A DNA stretch of 64,000 bases from JOPF133 sp052144935 (GCA_052144935.1 JBKQPR010000214.1:1-64000), one strand, 5' to 3'. Positions 25,558 through 34,352 are shown, counted from the stretch's first letter. Notes: generated from the letters alone by a model not told the origin. Program-made: numbers and translations.

Positions 25558-26579
25558 AATGCCACTTCCTTTGCAAATTCCACAACCTGCCCGCGAACCG
25601 CCATCGAGTGGGTAGCCGCTTCCAGAATGCGCACAACCTGCAAACCGGCTTCGCCATCGGTCAACGGCCGGCGGCCGGCCTGGATGGCGTCCACAAACTC
25701 CTGTACTTCGACTTTCAGAGCCTCGGTATTATCGATCCGCGGAGCCCACATATCGCCCGCCCGATAACTCACCAGCAATTGGTGCACGTTCTCGGGGGTA
25801 TTCGACATATGGACGCCCTTGTCATACACTTTGACCTTCTCGCTGCTTTCCACATCGTCGTAGATCACCATGCGCCGGCTTCCGCCGATCAGCGTACGGC
25901 GAACCTTCACCGGAGCCAGCCAGTTGACGTGAATATGGGCAATCAGGTTATCCCGGAAGAACAGCGTGAGATAGGCGATATCTTCGCTATTGGACGTGAA
26001 ATGGCTCATCCCGGTGGCCGAGATCGCCAGCGGATCGCCCGGCAGCACGTATTGCAGAATCGACAGATCGTGTACCGCCAGGTCCCAGAGGACATTCACG
26101 TCGTGCTGGAAAAGACCTAAGTTGATGCGCACGGAGTCGTAATAATAGGGTTGACCGAGCTCGCCATTCGCCACCAGCTCGCGGATCTTGCGAACCGCGC
26201 TGGTATAAACGAAGGTGTGATCCACCATGAGTACGAGCTTCCTGCGGGCCGCCTCGTCGATCAATTGCGCGGCCTGCTCCGAGGAGGAAGCCAGCGGTTT
26301 TTCCACTAGCACGTGCTTGCCCGCTCTCAGCGTTTCCATCGCCAAATCGAAATGGCTGGAAACCGGCGTTGCCACCACGATGGCGTCGATCTTCGGATTG
26401 CCGATCACCTGCCGGGCGTCGGTGGCGGTCTGGATATGGGGATACCGGGCCTCGACGCGCCTCAGCCGGCTGACCGCCATGTCTGCCACCCCGAGTACCT
26501 GGGTGTGGTCCGATTCCACGAAGTTGCGGACCAGGTTGGGTCCCCAATAGCCATACCCGATGACGCCGATATTGAGCAT
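25554..26579 (-). CDS. Gfo/Idh/MocA sugar dehydrogenase
   Basis: 341 aa from ATG 26579; the frame extends upstream but GVIGYGYWGPNLVRNF sits right after this Met. NAD binding by GYGYWG, then the EKPLA motif (GKHVLVEKPLASS), and catalytic His in LWDLAVHDLSIL. It resembles WbpB/WlbA, which oxidise a UDP-N-acetyl uronate at C3 before transamination. Together with the aminotransferase it would give a 3-amino sugar; the remaining pathway enzymes are not in this window. Confidence 0.9.
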   Translation of the reverse strand: MLNIGVIGYGYWGPNLVRNFVESDHTQVLGVADMAVSRLRRVEARYPHIQTATDARQVIGNPKIDAIVVATPVSSHFDLAMETLRAGKHVLVEKPLASSSEQAAQLIDEAARRKLVLMVDHTFVYTSAVRKIRELVANGELGQPYYYDSVRINLGLFQHDVNVLWDLAVHDLSILQYVLPGDPLAISATGMSHFTSNSEDIAYLTLFFRDNLIAHIHVNWLAPVKVRRTLIGGSRRMVIYDDVESSEKVKVYDKGVHMSNTPENVHQLLVSYRAGDMWAPRIDNTEALKVEVQEFVDAIQAGRRPLTDGEAGLQVVRILEAATHSMAVRGQVVEFAKEVAL

Positions 26580-26921
26580 GATTTTGACTCTGGGAGCTCT
26601 TAGAGCAGAAACAGAAGTTCCATGCAGTCTATACGTTATCCTATCACAGACACAGGGTGGAAAGGCCCTTCCAACTTGTTTCAACCAGGGACCGAGTCCC
26701 CAAAACCGGCATGCCGCCCAGCCTCCGAAACGGTGCGGGGAACCATCCCGTTAGCGAGCGGTTCCGGAATCGCACCGAATCTCGCCGTTGGAGACCTGTT
26801 CTCATCGGCGGATCGGTCGCAGCCAAAAGTCGGCTGAAGGACGACCGTTAAATAGGAGACGCGTCCGTTTTCCGCGGGGTCCAGGCAAGTCTGACCGATT
26901 TCAGGCTAGAATCAGGACATT
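26580..26921. other. divergent intergenic region
   Basis: About 340 bp between the leftward dehydrogenase operon and the rightward permease, so it should hold both promoters. No clear sigma-70 boxes, repeats or small genes. Confidence 0.4.
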
Positions 26922-28307
26922 CTGTCTCTTAAACGCTCTACCACCGCCCCCGCTCTTCTACGCCGGTTCGGTTTCTTCAGCGCCACCGCCCTGGTTGTGT
27001 CCAACATGATCGGCACCGGCATCTTCGCCACTACCGGCTTCATGGCGGGCGACCTGGGAAGCGCCACCGCCATCCTGGCCGCCTGGACCGTGGGCGCCGC
27101 CTTCGCCCTCGCCGGCGCGCTGGTGTACTCCGAGTTGGGCGTCAACTTCCCTCGCTCCGGCGGCGAATACGTGTACCTTACCGCCGCCTATGGCCCCACC
27201 TGGGGCTTCATGACCGGCTGGGTCTCCTTCTTCGCCGGCTTCTCGGCCCCCATCGCCGCAGCCGCGCTGGCCTTCTCCGACTACCTGGGCCATTTTTACC
27301 CCGTGCTCAAACAGAGCAGCGCCACCGTGGTCGGCTCCGGGTGGCTTTCGCTCCGGCTCGGTTACGGACAGCTCACCGCCTCCGCGCTGATCGCCGCCTT
27401 CACCATCCTGAATTGCTTCGGTGTGGCTCGCGTCGCCAAAGTGCAGGTGGTCCTCAGCGCCGTTAAGTTAATCGTGATCGCCGCCTTCATCGTTTTTGGA
27501 TTCGCGCTCGGCGCCGGAAACTGGAGCCATTTCGCGCAACCCGCCGTCCGTACCTCCACCTCCAGCTTCCCTGTCCAGTTCGTGGTCAGCCTGCTCTGGG
27601 TAATGGTCGGATATAGCGGCTGGAACGCGGCCACCTATGTCGCCGAAGAGATTGAAGCCCCCGAGCGCACACTCCCCCGCGCCATCGCCGCCGGAGCCTG
27701 CATTGTGGCGGTCCTCTACCTGGGGCTCAACCTGGTCTTCATCTACTCCACCCCGTTGGAACAGATGAAGGGCGTGCTGGCCATTGGCGCGCTGTCCGCG
27801 TCCCGCCTTTTCGGCCCTGGAATCGCGGGCCTGTTCTCGGCCCTCATGGCCGCCGCCATCATATCCACGGTGAGTGCCATGGTCACCATCGGCCCCCGCG
27901 TTTACTATGCCATGGCGAAGAACCGCGCCTTTTTCCCGGCCGCGGCCGCCATTCATCCGCGCTGGCACACGCCGGTCGCCGCGATCCTCAGCCAGGGCGT
28001 TTGCGCCATCCTGATGACCCTCACCCCGTTTCCCGATCTGATGGTCTACATCGGCATGAGCCTGACGTTCTTCACCGTCCTGGCCGTGGCGTCCGTGTTC
28101 CTCTTCCGCAGGGCCCAGAGGGCGCCCCGGCCGGATTGGCGCAAGCTGCGGGCCGTCAGCTTCGCTTACCCGCTGGTGCCGCTGGCCTACGTCCTGGTAG
28201 GAACCGCCATGATGGTCTACGGCTTCATTGGCCAGCCCAAAGCCTCGATCGGCGCCTTCGCCACGGTAGCCGCCGGAGCGCTAGTCTACCATCTGGCCGT
28301 CCGCTGA
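26922..28307 (+). CDS. APC-family amino acid permease
   Basis: About 461 aa with roughly twelve membrane segments. The family start LLRRFGFFSATALVVSNMIGTGIF is complete only if translation begins upstream of GTG 26997 (this string is split across 26952 on). An in-frame TAG at 26907 bounds it, leaving CTG 26922 or ATT 26919 with AGGA nearby. GYSGWNAATYVAEEIEAP and ISTVSAMVTIGPRVYYAMA are typical. A proton-coupled amino-acid importer, substrate unknown. It is not obviously part of the polysaccharide system. Confidence 0.85.
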   Translation: MSLKRSTTAPALLRRFGFFSATALVVSNMIGTGIFATTGFMAGDLGSATAILAAWTVGAAFALAGALVYSELGVNFPRSGGEYVYLTAAYGPTWGFMTGWVSFFAGFSAPIAAAALAFSDYLGHFYPVLKQSSATVVGSGWLSLRLGYGQLTASALIAAFTILNCFGVARVAKVQVVLSAVKLIVIAAFIVFGFALGAGNWSHFAQPAVRTSTSSFPVQFVVSLLWVMVGYSGWNAATYVAEEIEAPERTLPRAIAAGACIVAVLYLGLNLVFIYSTPLEQMKGVLAIGALSASRLFGPGIAGLFSALMAAAIISTVSAMVTIGPRVYYAMAKNRAFFPAAAAIHPRWHTPVAAILSQGVCAILMTLTPFPDLMVYIGMSLTFFTVLAVASVFLFRRAQRAPRPDWRKLRAVSFAYPLVPLAYVLVGTAMMVYGFIGQPKASIGAFATVAAGALVYHLAVR

Positions 28308-28554
28308 GCTGCAAGATGGCCGCGCAAGACCGCGCAAGAGCTTTGGAAAAAGAGGCGACATCGCCAGCCGTCCCTGCCCGCGAGAATGCGGCGCCCAGAA
28401 AGCCACTCAATCATACGGGTGAAGGAAAGCCCGCGCCGCCGCTCGAAGGTCCGCCTGCCCCACGCGGTGGTGCGGCCCTCGGCTTGCGTGGCAGTGGAGC
28501 GCAATGGAGCCGGAAAGTGGCCGCCTTCGAACAGGGCCGCCGGGAATCTCTGCC
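28308..28554. other. gap between permease and TA island
   Basis: About 250 bp without a credible gene; precedes the upstream copy of the 57-bp direct repeat. Confidence 0.35.
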
Positions 28555-28612
28555 ACCAGCGAATGCCGGATGAGTGCCTGACCCCCGCGGTTTCCTGGAT
28601 GGCGAGGGCGTC
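28555..28612 (+). repeat. direct repeat, upstream copy (gmhB 5'-end remnant)
   Basis: Aligns with 29332-29388 at about 90%, including ATGCCGGATGARTGCCTGAC. It reads MPDECLTPA, the same first residues as the HAD phosphatase gene at 29339, then departs. The two copies bracket the parS-like site and the vapBC module. Confidence 0.75.
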
Positions 28613-28628
28613 TGTTTCACGTGAAACA
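28613..28628. promoter_or_regulatory. parS-like ParB binding site
   Basis: TGTTTCACGTGAAACA, a perfect 16-bp palindrome identical to the conserved chromosomal parS consensus (TGTTNCACGTGAAACA). It lies between the upstream repeat copy and vapB, outside any gene. No parA/parB genes are in the window. Confidence 0.8.
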
Positions 28629-28685
28629 AGGGCGTTCTCCCAGCCCGCCGTTGCGATGGCCAGAATACGTGGCTATTATTAGGAC

Positions 28686-28916
28686 ATGGATGTGAGCATT
28701 GCCGAAGCCAAAAACCGTCTCCCCGAACTGATCCGCGCCGTGGAGGGCGGGGATAAGGTGGTTATCACCCGCCACGGAAAACCGGTTGCGCAAATCACGC
28801 CGCCGCCTCCCGAACGCCGCCACGCCAGGTTCGGCACCATGAAGGACCGCATCAAGCTCCTGCCCGGCTGGGACGACCCTATCGATGAGGACCGCTTTTT
28901 AGCAGGCGATCTGTGA
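28686..28916 (+). CDS. vapB: Phd/YefM-type antitoxin
   Basis: 76 aa. MDVSIAEAKNRLPELIRAVE followed by VVITRHGKPVAQITPP is the standard Phd/YefM fold. The C-terminal half (MKDRIKLLPGWDDPIDEDRF) is the typical toxin-binding end. It overlaps the toxin start (GTGA). Confidence 0.92.
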   Translation: MDVSIAEAKNRLPELIRAVEGGDKVVITRHGKPVAQITPPPPERRHARFGTMKDRIKLLPGWDDPIDEDRFLAGDL

Positions 28917-29302
28917 TTGGGTATCTCCTCGATACCAATGTTGCTCTGATCGCTCTGACCGAGCCCGACGCGCTCCCGGCTGCGGTACTCGCCGCGGCGG
29001 CTGGCGGGACCAATTTCCTGAGCGTGGTTTCCTATTGGGAAGTGCTGATCAAAAGCATGAAAGGGAAGCTGGAAGTCGGCGATCCGCGCCTCTGGTGGCA
29101 TGACGCCCTGGAAGAACTGGCCGCTACTCCGCTGGCGGTGCGATCGGAGCACGTCGCCGCGGTTTTTAGCCTGCCACCCATCCACAAGGATCCTTTCGAC
29201 CGCCTGCTGATCGCGCAGGCGATCGCCGAAGATCTGGAGTTCGTGACGACCGACGGCGAGATTCCGCGCTACGCCTCGGAGCGCTTCCGGGTGATCTCAT
29301 GA
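28913..29302 (+). CDS. vapC: PIN-domain toxin
   Basis: 129 aa from GTG 28913. YLLDTNVALIAL has the first Asp, SVVSYWEVLIKS the Glu, KDPFDRLLIAQAIAEDL the third acidic residue and VTTDGEI the last. Normal length for VapC. Intact pair with the antitoxin, and the only complete TA pair enclosed by the 57-bp direct repeats. Confidence 0.92.
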   Translation: MIGYLLDTNVALIALTEPDALPAAVLAAAAGGTNFLSVVSYWEVLIKSMKGKLEVGDPRLWWHDALEELAATPLAVRSEHVAAVFSLPPIHKDPFDRLLIAQAIAEDLEFVTTDGEIPRYASERFRVIS

Positions 29303-29331
29303 CCGGCTGGACACCTTCTTCGCCGGCCCAC

Positions 29332-29388
29332 CATCGCAATGCCGGATGAATGCCTGACCCCCGCCGGGTTCCTGGATGCCGAGGGCCT
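29332..29388 (+). repeat. direct repeat, downstream copy
   Basis: Partner of 28555-28612; it includes the start codon and first codons of the HAD phosphatase gene. Confidence 0.75.
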
Positions 29389-29989
29389 CTGGCGCCTTGC
29401 CTGCGGCGACCTCTCCTGGGCCCGCGGCCGTCCGGCGCTTTTTCTCGACCGCGATGGTGTGGTGGTCGAAGAGGTCGATTATCTGCATCGCGCGGAAGAC
29501 GTGGCTCTGATCGCCGGCGCGGCCGAATTGATCGCCGAAGCCAACCGCCGCGGCATCCCCGTGGTGATCGCCAGCAATCAGGCAGGCATCGCCCGCGGCT
29601 ACTTCGGCTGGCCTGAGTTCCAGCAGGTGCAGGCCGAGCTGAACCGCCGCCTGGGGCGCGCCGGCGCCCGCGTGGATCTCACGCTGGCCTGCCCGCACTA
29701 TCCCGAACATCCCGATCGCAAACCCCGCCCCGGCATGTTTCGGAAAGCCGCCGAAATGGCCGCTCTCGATCTGGGCCGTTCCTGGGTGATCGGCGACAAG
29801 ACCAGCGACCTGGAAGCGGCCCGGGCCGCGGGACTTTCGGGTGGGGTCCTGGTATTGACGGGGCACGGCGCTCACCACCAGGCGGGGGCGCTCGGACTCG
29901 AAACGCCCGCCTTCCGCGTGACCATCGGGAATTCCATTGCCGGGACGCTTTGGCTGCTCGACGAATTGGCGGCAGGCCGGCAATGGTGA
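29339..29989 (+). CDS. gmhB: HAD-IIIA phosphatase (GmhB-like)
   Basis: 216 aa. The HAD core starts late: ALFLDRDGVVVEEVDYLH at about 33-50, then VVIASNQAGIARGYF and CPHYPEH, then KPRPGMFRKA and WVIGDKTSDLEAA. This is the histidinol-phosphatase/GmhB type, removing the C7 phosphate of heptose-1,7-bisphosphate or a related sugar phosphate. The first 30 residues are extra and part of the duplicated segment. A SIS-type isomerase 1.3 kb downstream supports a heptose pathway. Confidence 0.85.
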   Translation: MPDECLTPAGFLDAEGLWRLACGDLSWARGRPALFLDRDGVVVEEVDYLHRAEDVALIAGAAELIAEANRRGIPVVIASNQAGIARGYFGWPEFQQVQAELNRRLGRAGARVDLTLACPHYPEHPDRKPRPGMFRKAAEMAALDLGRSWVIGDKTSDLEAARAAGLSGGVLVLTGHGAHHQAGALGLETPAFRVTIGNSIAGTLWLLDELAAGRQW

Positions 29990-30002
29990 ACGGCGGCGGC
30001 GT

Positions 30003-31361
30003 ATGAATGGGCCGGATGGGAGCGTGGCCGCACAGGCCGACGTTCCCGGCGTTCTTCTGGTGGCCCGCGAACTAGACCTGGGAGGCAGCGAGCGGCAATT
30101 GGCGGTAACCGCTCTGGGGCTTGATCGCGCCCTCTTCCAGCCCCACGCAGCCTGCTTTCGCGCCGGAGGATTCCGCGCCCGCGAACTCAAGCGCGCCGGC
30201 GTGCCGGTGCTCGAACTGGGCGTGCGCTCGCTGGTTTCGCTCTCCGCCTTGGATGGGGCGCGGCGTCTCGGCCGCTACTTGCGGCGCCATCGAATTCAGG
30301 TGGTCCACGCCTTCGATGTCCCCTCCGTGCTGTTCGCTGTGCCGGTAGCCCGCTGGTACCGCGTCCCCGTGGTGCTGTCCAGCCAGCGCGCGCACCGCGC
30401 CCTCACGCCCGGCCTCACGCGCCATCTTCTGCGCCTCACGGACCGCCTGGCCGAGGGCATCGTGGTCAATTCCCAAGCCGTGGCCCGCGAGCTGGTTGCC
30501 GAGGACGGCGTTCCCCGCTCGCTTCTGCATCTCGCCTATAACGGCATCGATACCGACCGCTTTCGCCCCGCAGGACCTAGGGAGCAATCCGAAGAGCACC
30601 CCAGAGGGCAGCCCGAAGGGAACTCCGGTGCCCTCGGCGACCGGCTCCTCCCCGGCCCGATGCCCTCAGGGGCCGGGGAACAGCCCGAAGGGAACTCCGG
30701 TATCCTCGGCGACCGGCGCCCCCCCGGCCCGGTGCCGTCAGGGACCGAGGGACACTCCAGGGCCGCGCTCCCCTGGTCCGAGCCGCGCCTGGTGATCGGA
30801 GTGGCCTGCGCCCTGCGCCCGGAAAAGGGACTGTTCACCCTGCTGGATGCCTTCGCCCGCATGCGCGAGCGCTACCCGCAGGCCCGGCTGCTGATTGTGG
30901 GCAGCGGCCCGATGGGGGGCCAACTCGAAGAGAGAGCCAGACGTCTGGGGATCGGCTCCGTCTGCCACTTCCAGCCCGCCGTCGAGGAAGTCGCGCCGTG
31001 GCTGCGCGCCATGGACATTTTCGTGCTGCCGTCGCTTTCCGAAGCGCTGTCGAATGCTCTGATGGAAGCCATGGCCTGCGGCTGCTGCGCGGTGGCGTCC
31101 GAGGTGGGCGGCAATCCCGAGTTGGTAAAACACGGCGAAACCGGCTGGCTCTTCCCCGCCGGCGACAGCCTCGCGCTGGCTGCCGCTCTCGAATCGCTGC
31201 TGGATAACCAGGCCCTGCGCCACCGTCTTGCCGAGGCCGGCGCCGGCTTCATCCGCGAGGGGTTTTCCAGCCAGGCCGCCGCCCGCCGCATGGGCCGGAT
31301 TTACGCCGGCTGCATCGGCGACGCCGGCGGCTCCGCGAGCGGCTCGGTGTCCATGAAGTAG
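30003..31361 (+). CDS. GT4 glycosyltransferase with internal repeat insertion
   Basis: 452 aa from ATG 30003. N-terminal Rossmann start VLLVARELDLGGSERQL; second domain ALRPEKGLFTLLDAF, then LPSLSEALSNALMEAMACG with the E-x7-E donor site, and GNPELVKHGETGWL. Between the domains (about 195-260) lies a Gly/Pro/Glu-rich stretch with two repeats of EGNSG-LGDR-PPGP-PSG that the family lacks. Its 3' end overlaps the SIS gene by 61 bp, tail to tail. It likely adds a sugar to the polysaccharide. Confidence 0.87.
   Translation: MNGPDGSVAAQADVPGVLLVARELDLGGSERQLAVTALGLDRALFQPHAACFRAGGFRARELKRAGVPVLELGVRSLVSLSALDGARRLGRYLRRHRIQVVHAFDVPSVLFAVPVARWYRVPVVLSSQRAHRALTPGLTRHLLRLTDRLAEGIVVNSQAVARELVAEDGVPRSLLHLAYNGIDTDRFRPAGPREQSEEHPRGQPEGNSGALGDRLLPGPMPSGAGEQPEGNSGILGDRRPPGPVPSGTEGHSRAALPWSEPRLVIGVACALRPEKGLFTLLDAFARMRERYPQARLLIVGSGPMGGQLEERARRLGIGSVCHFQPAVEEVAPWLRAMDIFVLPSLSEALSNALMEAMACGCCAVASEVGGNPELVKHGETGWLFPAGDSLALAAALESLLDNQALRHRLAEAGAGFIREGFSSQAAARRMGRIYAGCIGDAGGSASGSVSMK
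30585..30765 (+). repeat. intragenic GC-rich repeat expansion
   Basis: Two near-identical units of about 70 bp (cores CCCGAAGGGAACTCCGGT at about 30610 and 30690), with a CACCCCAGAGGGCA copy at 30597-30610. Length keeps the reading frame. Confidence 0.7.
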
Positions 31362-31906
31362 TAGGCAATCATGTGCACCGTCACCATATGGCCGTCTTCG
31401 ATACGGCCCATGTGCGGATTCGAAACCTGAATATTGAGCTGCGCCAGGGGGCCCAGCTTGCCGCCATCCCGGCCGGTCAGCGCGATGGTCTGGCAGCCGA
31501 TCGAATTTCCGTACTCCACCGCGCGCAGCACGTTGGGTGAATTACCCGACCCGCTGATCGCCATCACCACGTCGCCCGGCTGCGCGAAGTTCTTCAACTG
31601 CTCGGCAAACACGCAGTCGTAACTGACGTCGTTGGAATACGCCGTCAAGGTGGGCAGCGAATCGGTCAGCGCCATGATGCGGAAGCGGCGCTGGCGGCCG
31701 AAGCTGGCGCCCTTCACCATATCGCAAACGAAATGCGACGCCGTGGAAGCGCTGCCGCCGTTTCCGCAGACAAAAATCTGCCGTCCCTCGGCGCGCGCCC
31801 GGCTGAGGATGCCGATGGCCTGCCGCACCTTCTCCAGGTCGATAGTCTCGAGGGACCGCAGGAGGTCCGCTTTATAAAGTTCCGGGAAGTCCGATCCGCC
31901 GCTCAC
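31301..31906 (-). CDS. gmhA: SIS-domain sugar-phosphate isomerase (GmhA-like)
   Basis: 201 aa from GTG 31906. FVCGNGGSASTASHFVCDMV and VVMAISGSGNSPNVLRAVEY are the phosphosugar-binding loops; IEDGHMVTVHMIAYYF near the C-terminus holds the GmhA-type catalytic Glu-x-x-His pattern. It converts sedoheptulose-7-phosphate to heptose-7-phosphate, the step before the HAD phosphatase encoded nearby. Assignment is by domain and context. Confidence 0.85.
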   Translation of the reverse strand: MSGGSDFPELYKADLLRSLETIDLEKVRQAIGILSRARAEGRQIFVCGNGGSASTASHFVCDMVKGASFGRQRRFRIMALTDSLPTLTAYSNDVSYDCVFAEQLKNFAQPGDVVMAISGSGNSPNVLRAVEYGNSIGCQTIALTGRDGGKLGPLAQLNIQVSNPHMGRIEDGHMVTVHMIAYYFMDTEPLAEPPASPMQPA

Positions 31907-32603
31907 AATACTACTATCGCACCTGCGCCGGGGTGGGAGTCCGCGCGGGAAGCGCGGGAAGCCACCGCTTGCTCACGGGGCGCCCTCGCAAGCGCCGCGT
32001 AGTCGAGGCGAGAAATCCGCGAAGTATCAACCGGGAACCTGCAAGCGTCATGAAAAGGCGTTCCCGGAAAACCCGCATAAACCAGACTGTTCGTATCCGG
32101 AAAGACAGCGCTACCTGGCGTCAGGGCCATAAGATGTCTTCGCGGCGGAAAGTCATCGCTGGATCTGCCATCCGGCCCTCCAAAATTGGCAGCGAATCGA
32201 CCAGCGGCGGCCTCTTCCCGTAGGCTTTTCCGCGAGGGGCTTCAGTATAGCCGAGTCACCTTTGCGATCCGCTTTGAGGCGCGTGTGCAGGGCTGCATGC
32301 ACGAGTTCGGCAGGAACCAGAATTTCGCCTGTCAAAGCTGACGACGAGCGGAAACAGGCCGAACACAGAACCAGCGACTTCGGTAAAACCGAGCCGGGTT
32401 GGGACGGGGTTTAGCCCGTTCGATTCCAGTATGCAATGGCGCCGGATCGGAGCGTTTGGGGGAATCCCCCAAATGTTTTGTTGAAGCTAAAAGAGTTATA
32501 CGAAACTTTGGGGGAATCCCCCAAGAAAAGCTCCCTGCTCCTCACCCCATTCTCTCCTACCAGTCTCCGGCCCGGAGAGCGGTTTCCGGCCGAAATCCCC
32601 ATT
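31907..32603. other. non-coding stretch with twin palindromes
   Basis: Almost 700 bp between the SIS gene and the GT39-like gene, with only small frames lacking domains. The notable content is a pair of identical GGGGGAATCCCCC palindromes near 32455-32525. Confidence 0.5.
32455..32525. repeat. twin palindromes TTTGGGGGAATCCCCCAA
   Basis: Copies at 32455-32473 and 32507-32525, each a GGGGG/CCCCC inverted repeat around AAT, starting 52 bp apart (about five helical turns). They lie 80 to 150 bp downstream of the GT39-like gene (leftward). They could be twin operators or twin hairpins; no T-run follows. Confidence 0.75.
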
Positions 32604-34082
32604 TCAGTGCAGCACCCGCTGGTACACTTCGTATTCGGCGTCCTGTTGAACCAACCGGTAGTCCCGCGCCAGCATGCCGTGAATGTACTGGTACGCATCG
32701 GGCTCGCTGTCTTTCAGCGCCGGAATCCATTCCTGGTACCGGTTGCGATCCAGCACGATGAACGCCGCCTGGCGCCCGGTCCGATAGCCCAGCCGGTAAT
32801 CGTCTACCACGGTTCCATCCCAGCCCAGCTCGAAGGCCAGCTCCGCGCTGCCAAACACGACATCGCCCGGATGAACCCTCGGCTTCAAGTAGCCGGTGGA
32901 GGCGAGGTAATCGTGGCGATACAAGTCCTGCCGGATATGCCACAAGGTGGTGCTGAGTTGCACGGCTACCAGTGCCGCTGCCATGCCCGCCAAGGCCCAT
33001 CGCGGCACCTTCATTTCTTGGGCGCGCGCGTGCCAGCTCGTCCAAATCCACACCGCCAGCAGCACCGCCAGCGGCATGGAAAAGTGCGGCATGTAGAAAC
33101 GCTGGGCGTCCGGGTCCACCAGCACGATGGTCGCCGAGCTGGCCAGCCACACCAGCAGCAGCGCCCGGTACCCCTTGTGGTTGCGAATCGCGCGGCTGGC
33201 GAGCGCCCCCGCCGCGCCCAGGGCATACAGCGCCAGCACCACAATCCGGACGTGCGCGAATCCGTGTGTGTCCGGCCCCAGCCCGTAGGTATATAAGAAG
33301 CGCTCCACGGTCTGTTTGCGGAGCCACAGCCAGGAACCCGTGGGCAACCGGTTGGCCGCGTTGCCGCTGAACTGCGCCCACCACAGCGCCGGATTCCTGG
33401 CGATATAGATTCCCCAGCCGGCCGCCGCCGCCAGATAGGGCGCCGCCGCCCACGCCACGTGGCGGAAGCGGATGCGCCGCCCGTCGAAGTACAGCATGAG
33501 GACCACCAGCGCGGCAAACCAGGCGAGCGCCAAAGGATGCGCCAGCGCGGCCGCCGCGATGGAGGCATGGCTGAGCGCGATCGCGGCCGTGAAATGGCGC
33601 TCCCGCAGGACCACGTACACGGCCAGCCCCGCCACGCCCAGCGCGGCGCACATGATGTCCATCCGGCCGGCTCCGGCGCCCCACAGAAATGCCGAGTCCA
33701 CTGCCACGAAGGCCATGGCCAGCAGCGCCACGCCCTCCTCTCCCGACAGTTTGCGGACCAGCGCCCACCACGCCACCAGCGCCACCAGCCCCCACAGCAC
33801 CGAGTAGAGCCGCACCGTGAACAGCCCGAACGGCATCACGTGAAACCACAGGAATTCCGAGAAGGGATACAGCGGCGTAATCCAATAGGTATACTGGCCG
33901 ATGCCGGTCAAATTGCGGCCGTGCCAGGTGGCCGTCGCGTCCAGCACCGGCGTTCCCATCGTGCTCCAGCGCAGAAGATGCAGCGCCGGACCGGAAAACC
34001 AAGCCTCGTCGCACCAGGGCATCAGTGTCCGGGCGGTGGCCACCGCCAGCGCCAGGTACACCACCAGGATGCCCCAGAACAT
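32604..34082 (-). CDS. GT39/PMT-like integral membrane glycosyltransferase
   Basis: 492 aa from ATG 34082, chosen for the GGGA six bases before it; a start at 34166 would add 28 residues without membrane character. About ten to twelve membrane segments. The first periplasmic loop has MPWCDEAWFSGPA, with the acidic pair expected for lipid-phosphate-sugar transferases. The C-terminal soluble part starts after residue 400. It likely moves a sugar from a polyprenyl phosphate to a glycan or protein outside the membrane. Confidence 0.8.
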   Translation of the reverse strand: MFWGILVVYLALAVATARTLMPWCDEAWFSGPALHLLRWSTMGTPVLDATATWHGRNLTGIGQYTYWITPLYPFSEFLWFHVMPFGLFTVRLYSVLWGLVALVAWWALVRKLSGEEGVALLAMAFVAVDSAFLWGAGAGRMDIMCAALGVAGLAVYVVLRERHFTAAIALSHASIAAAALAHPLALAWFAALVVLMLYFDGRRIRFRHVAWAAAPYLAAAAGWGIYIARNPALWWAQFSGNAANRLPTGSWLWLRKQTVERFLYTYGLGPDTHGFAHVRIVVLALYALGAAGALASRAIRNHKGYRALLLVWLASSATIVLVDPDAQRFYMPHFSMPLAVLLAVWIWTSWHARAQEMKVPRWALAGMAAALVAVQLSTTLWHIRQDLYRHDYLASTGYLKPRVHPGDVVFGSAELAFELGWDGTVVDDYRLGYRTGRQAAFIVLDRNRYQEWIPALKDSEPDAYQYIHGMLARDYRLVQQDAEYEVYQRVLH

Positions 34083-34352
34083 ACGTGTCCCAGCGTAATG
34101 AGGGGGTGTTGGGTTTGTCAACTTGGGCAAAACCGGCGAAGAAAACGGAAAACACCGGGAGTCCATCCCCCGCAGCTTACAGGGAGGGTCGATTTGCCAG
34201 ACGGCAACATACTTTATCGTCTAGCAAAGAGCCACACCGCACGGCCTGCCGCGTGGCGGAGCTTCCGGCCCCCGGCCGGAAGAACCAAATCTTGCAATTC
34301 GTGACAGGCGGCCTGGTATGCTCTACGCTGGAAAGAGGGAGGAACCTCGCAC

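Noticed and set aside
31907..32440. Small open frames in the 700-bp gap
   Set aside because: Basic, low-complexity peptides without ribosome binding sites or domains.
32557..34155. 532-codon frame parallel to the GT39-like gene
   Set aside because: Same strand, other frame, Gly/Arg/Ala-rich low-complexity sequence; the GT39-like frame has true membrane helices.
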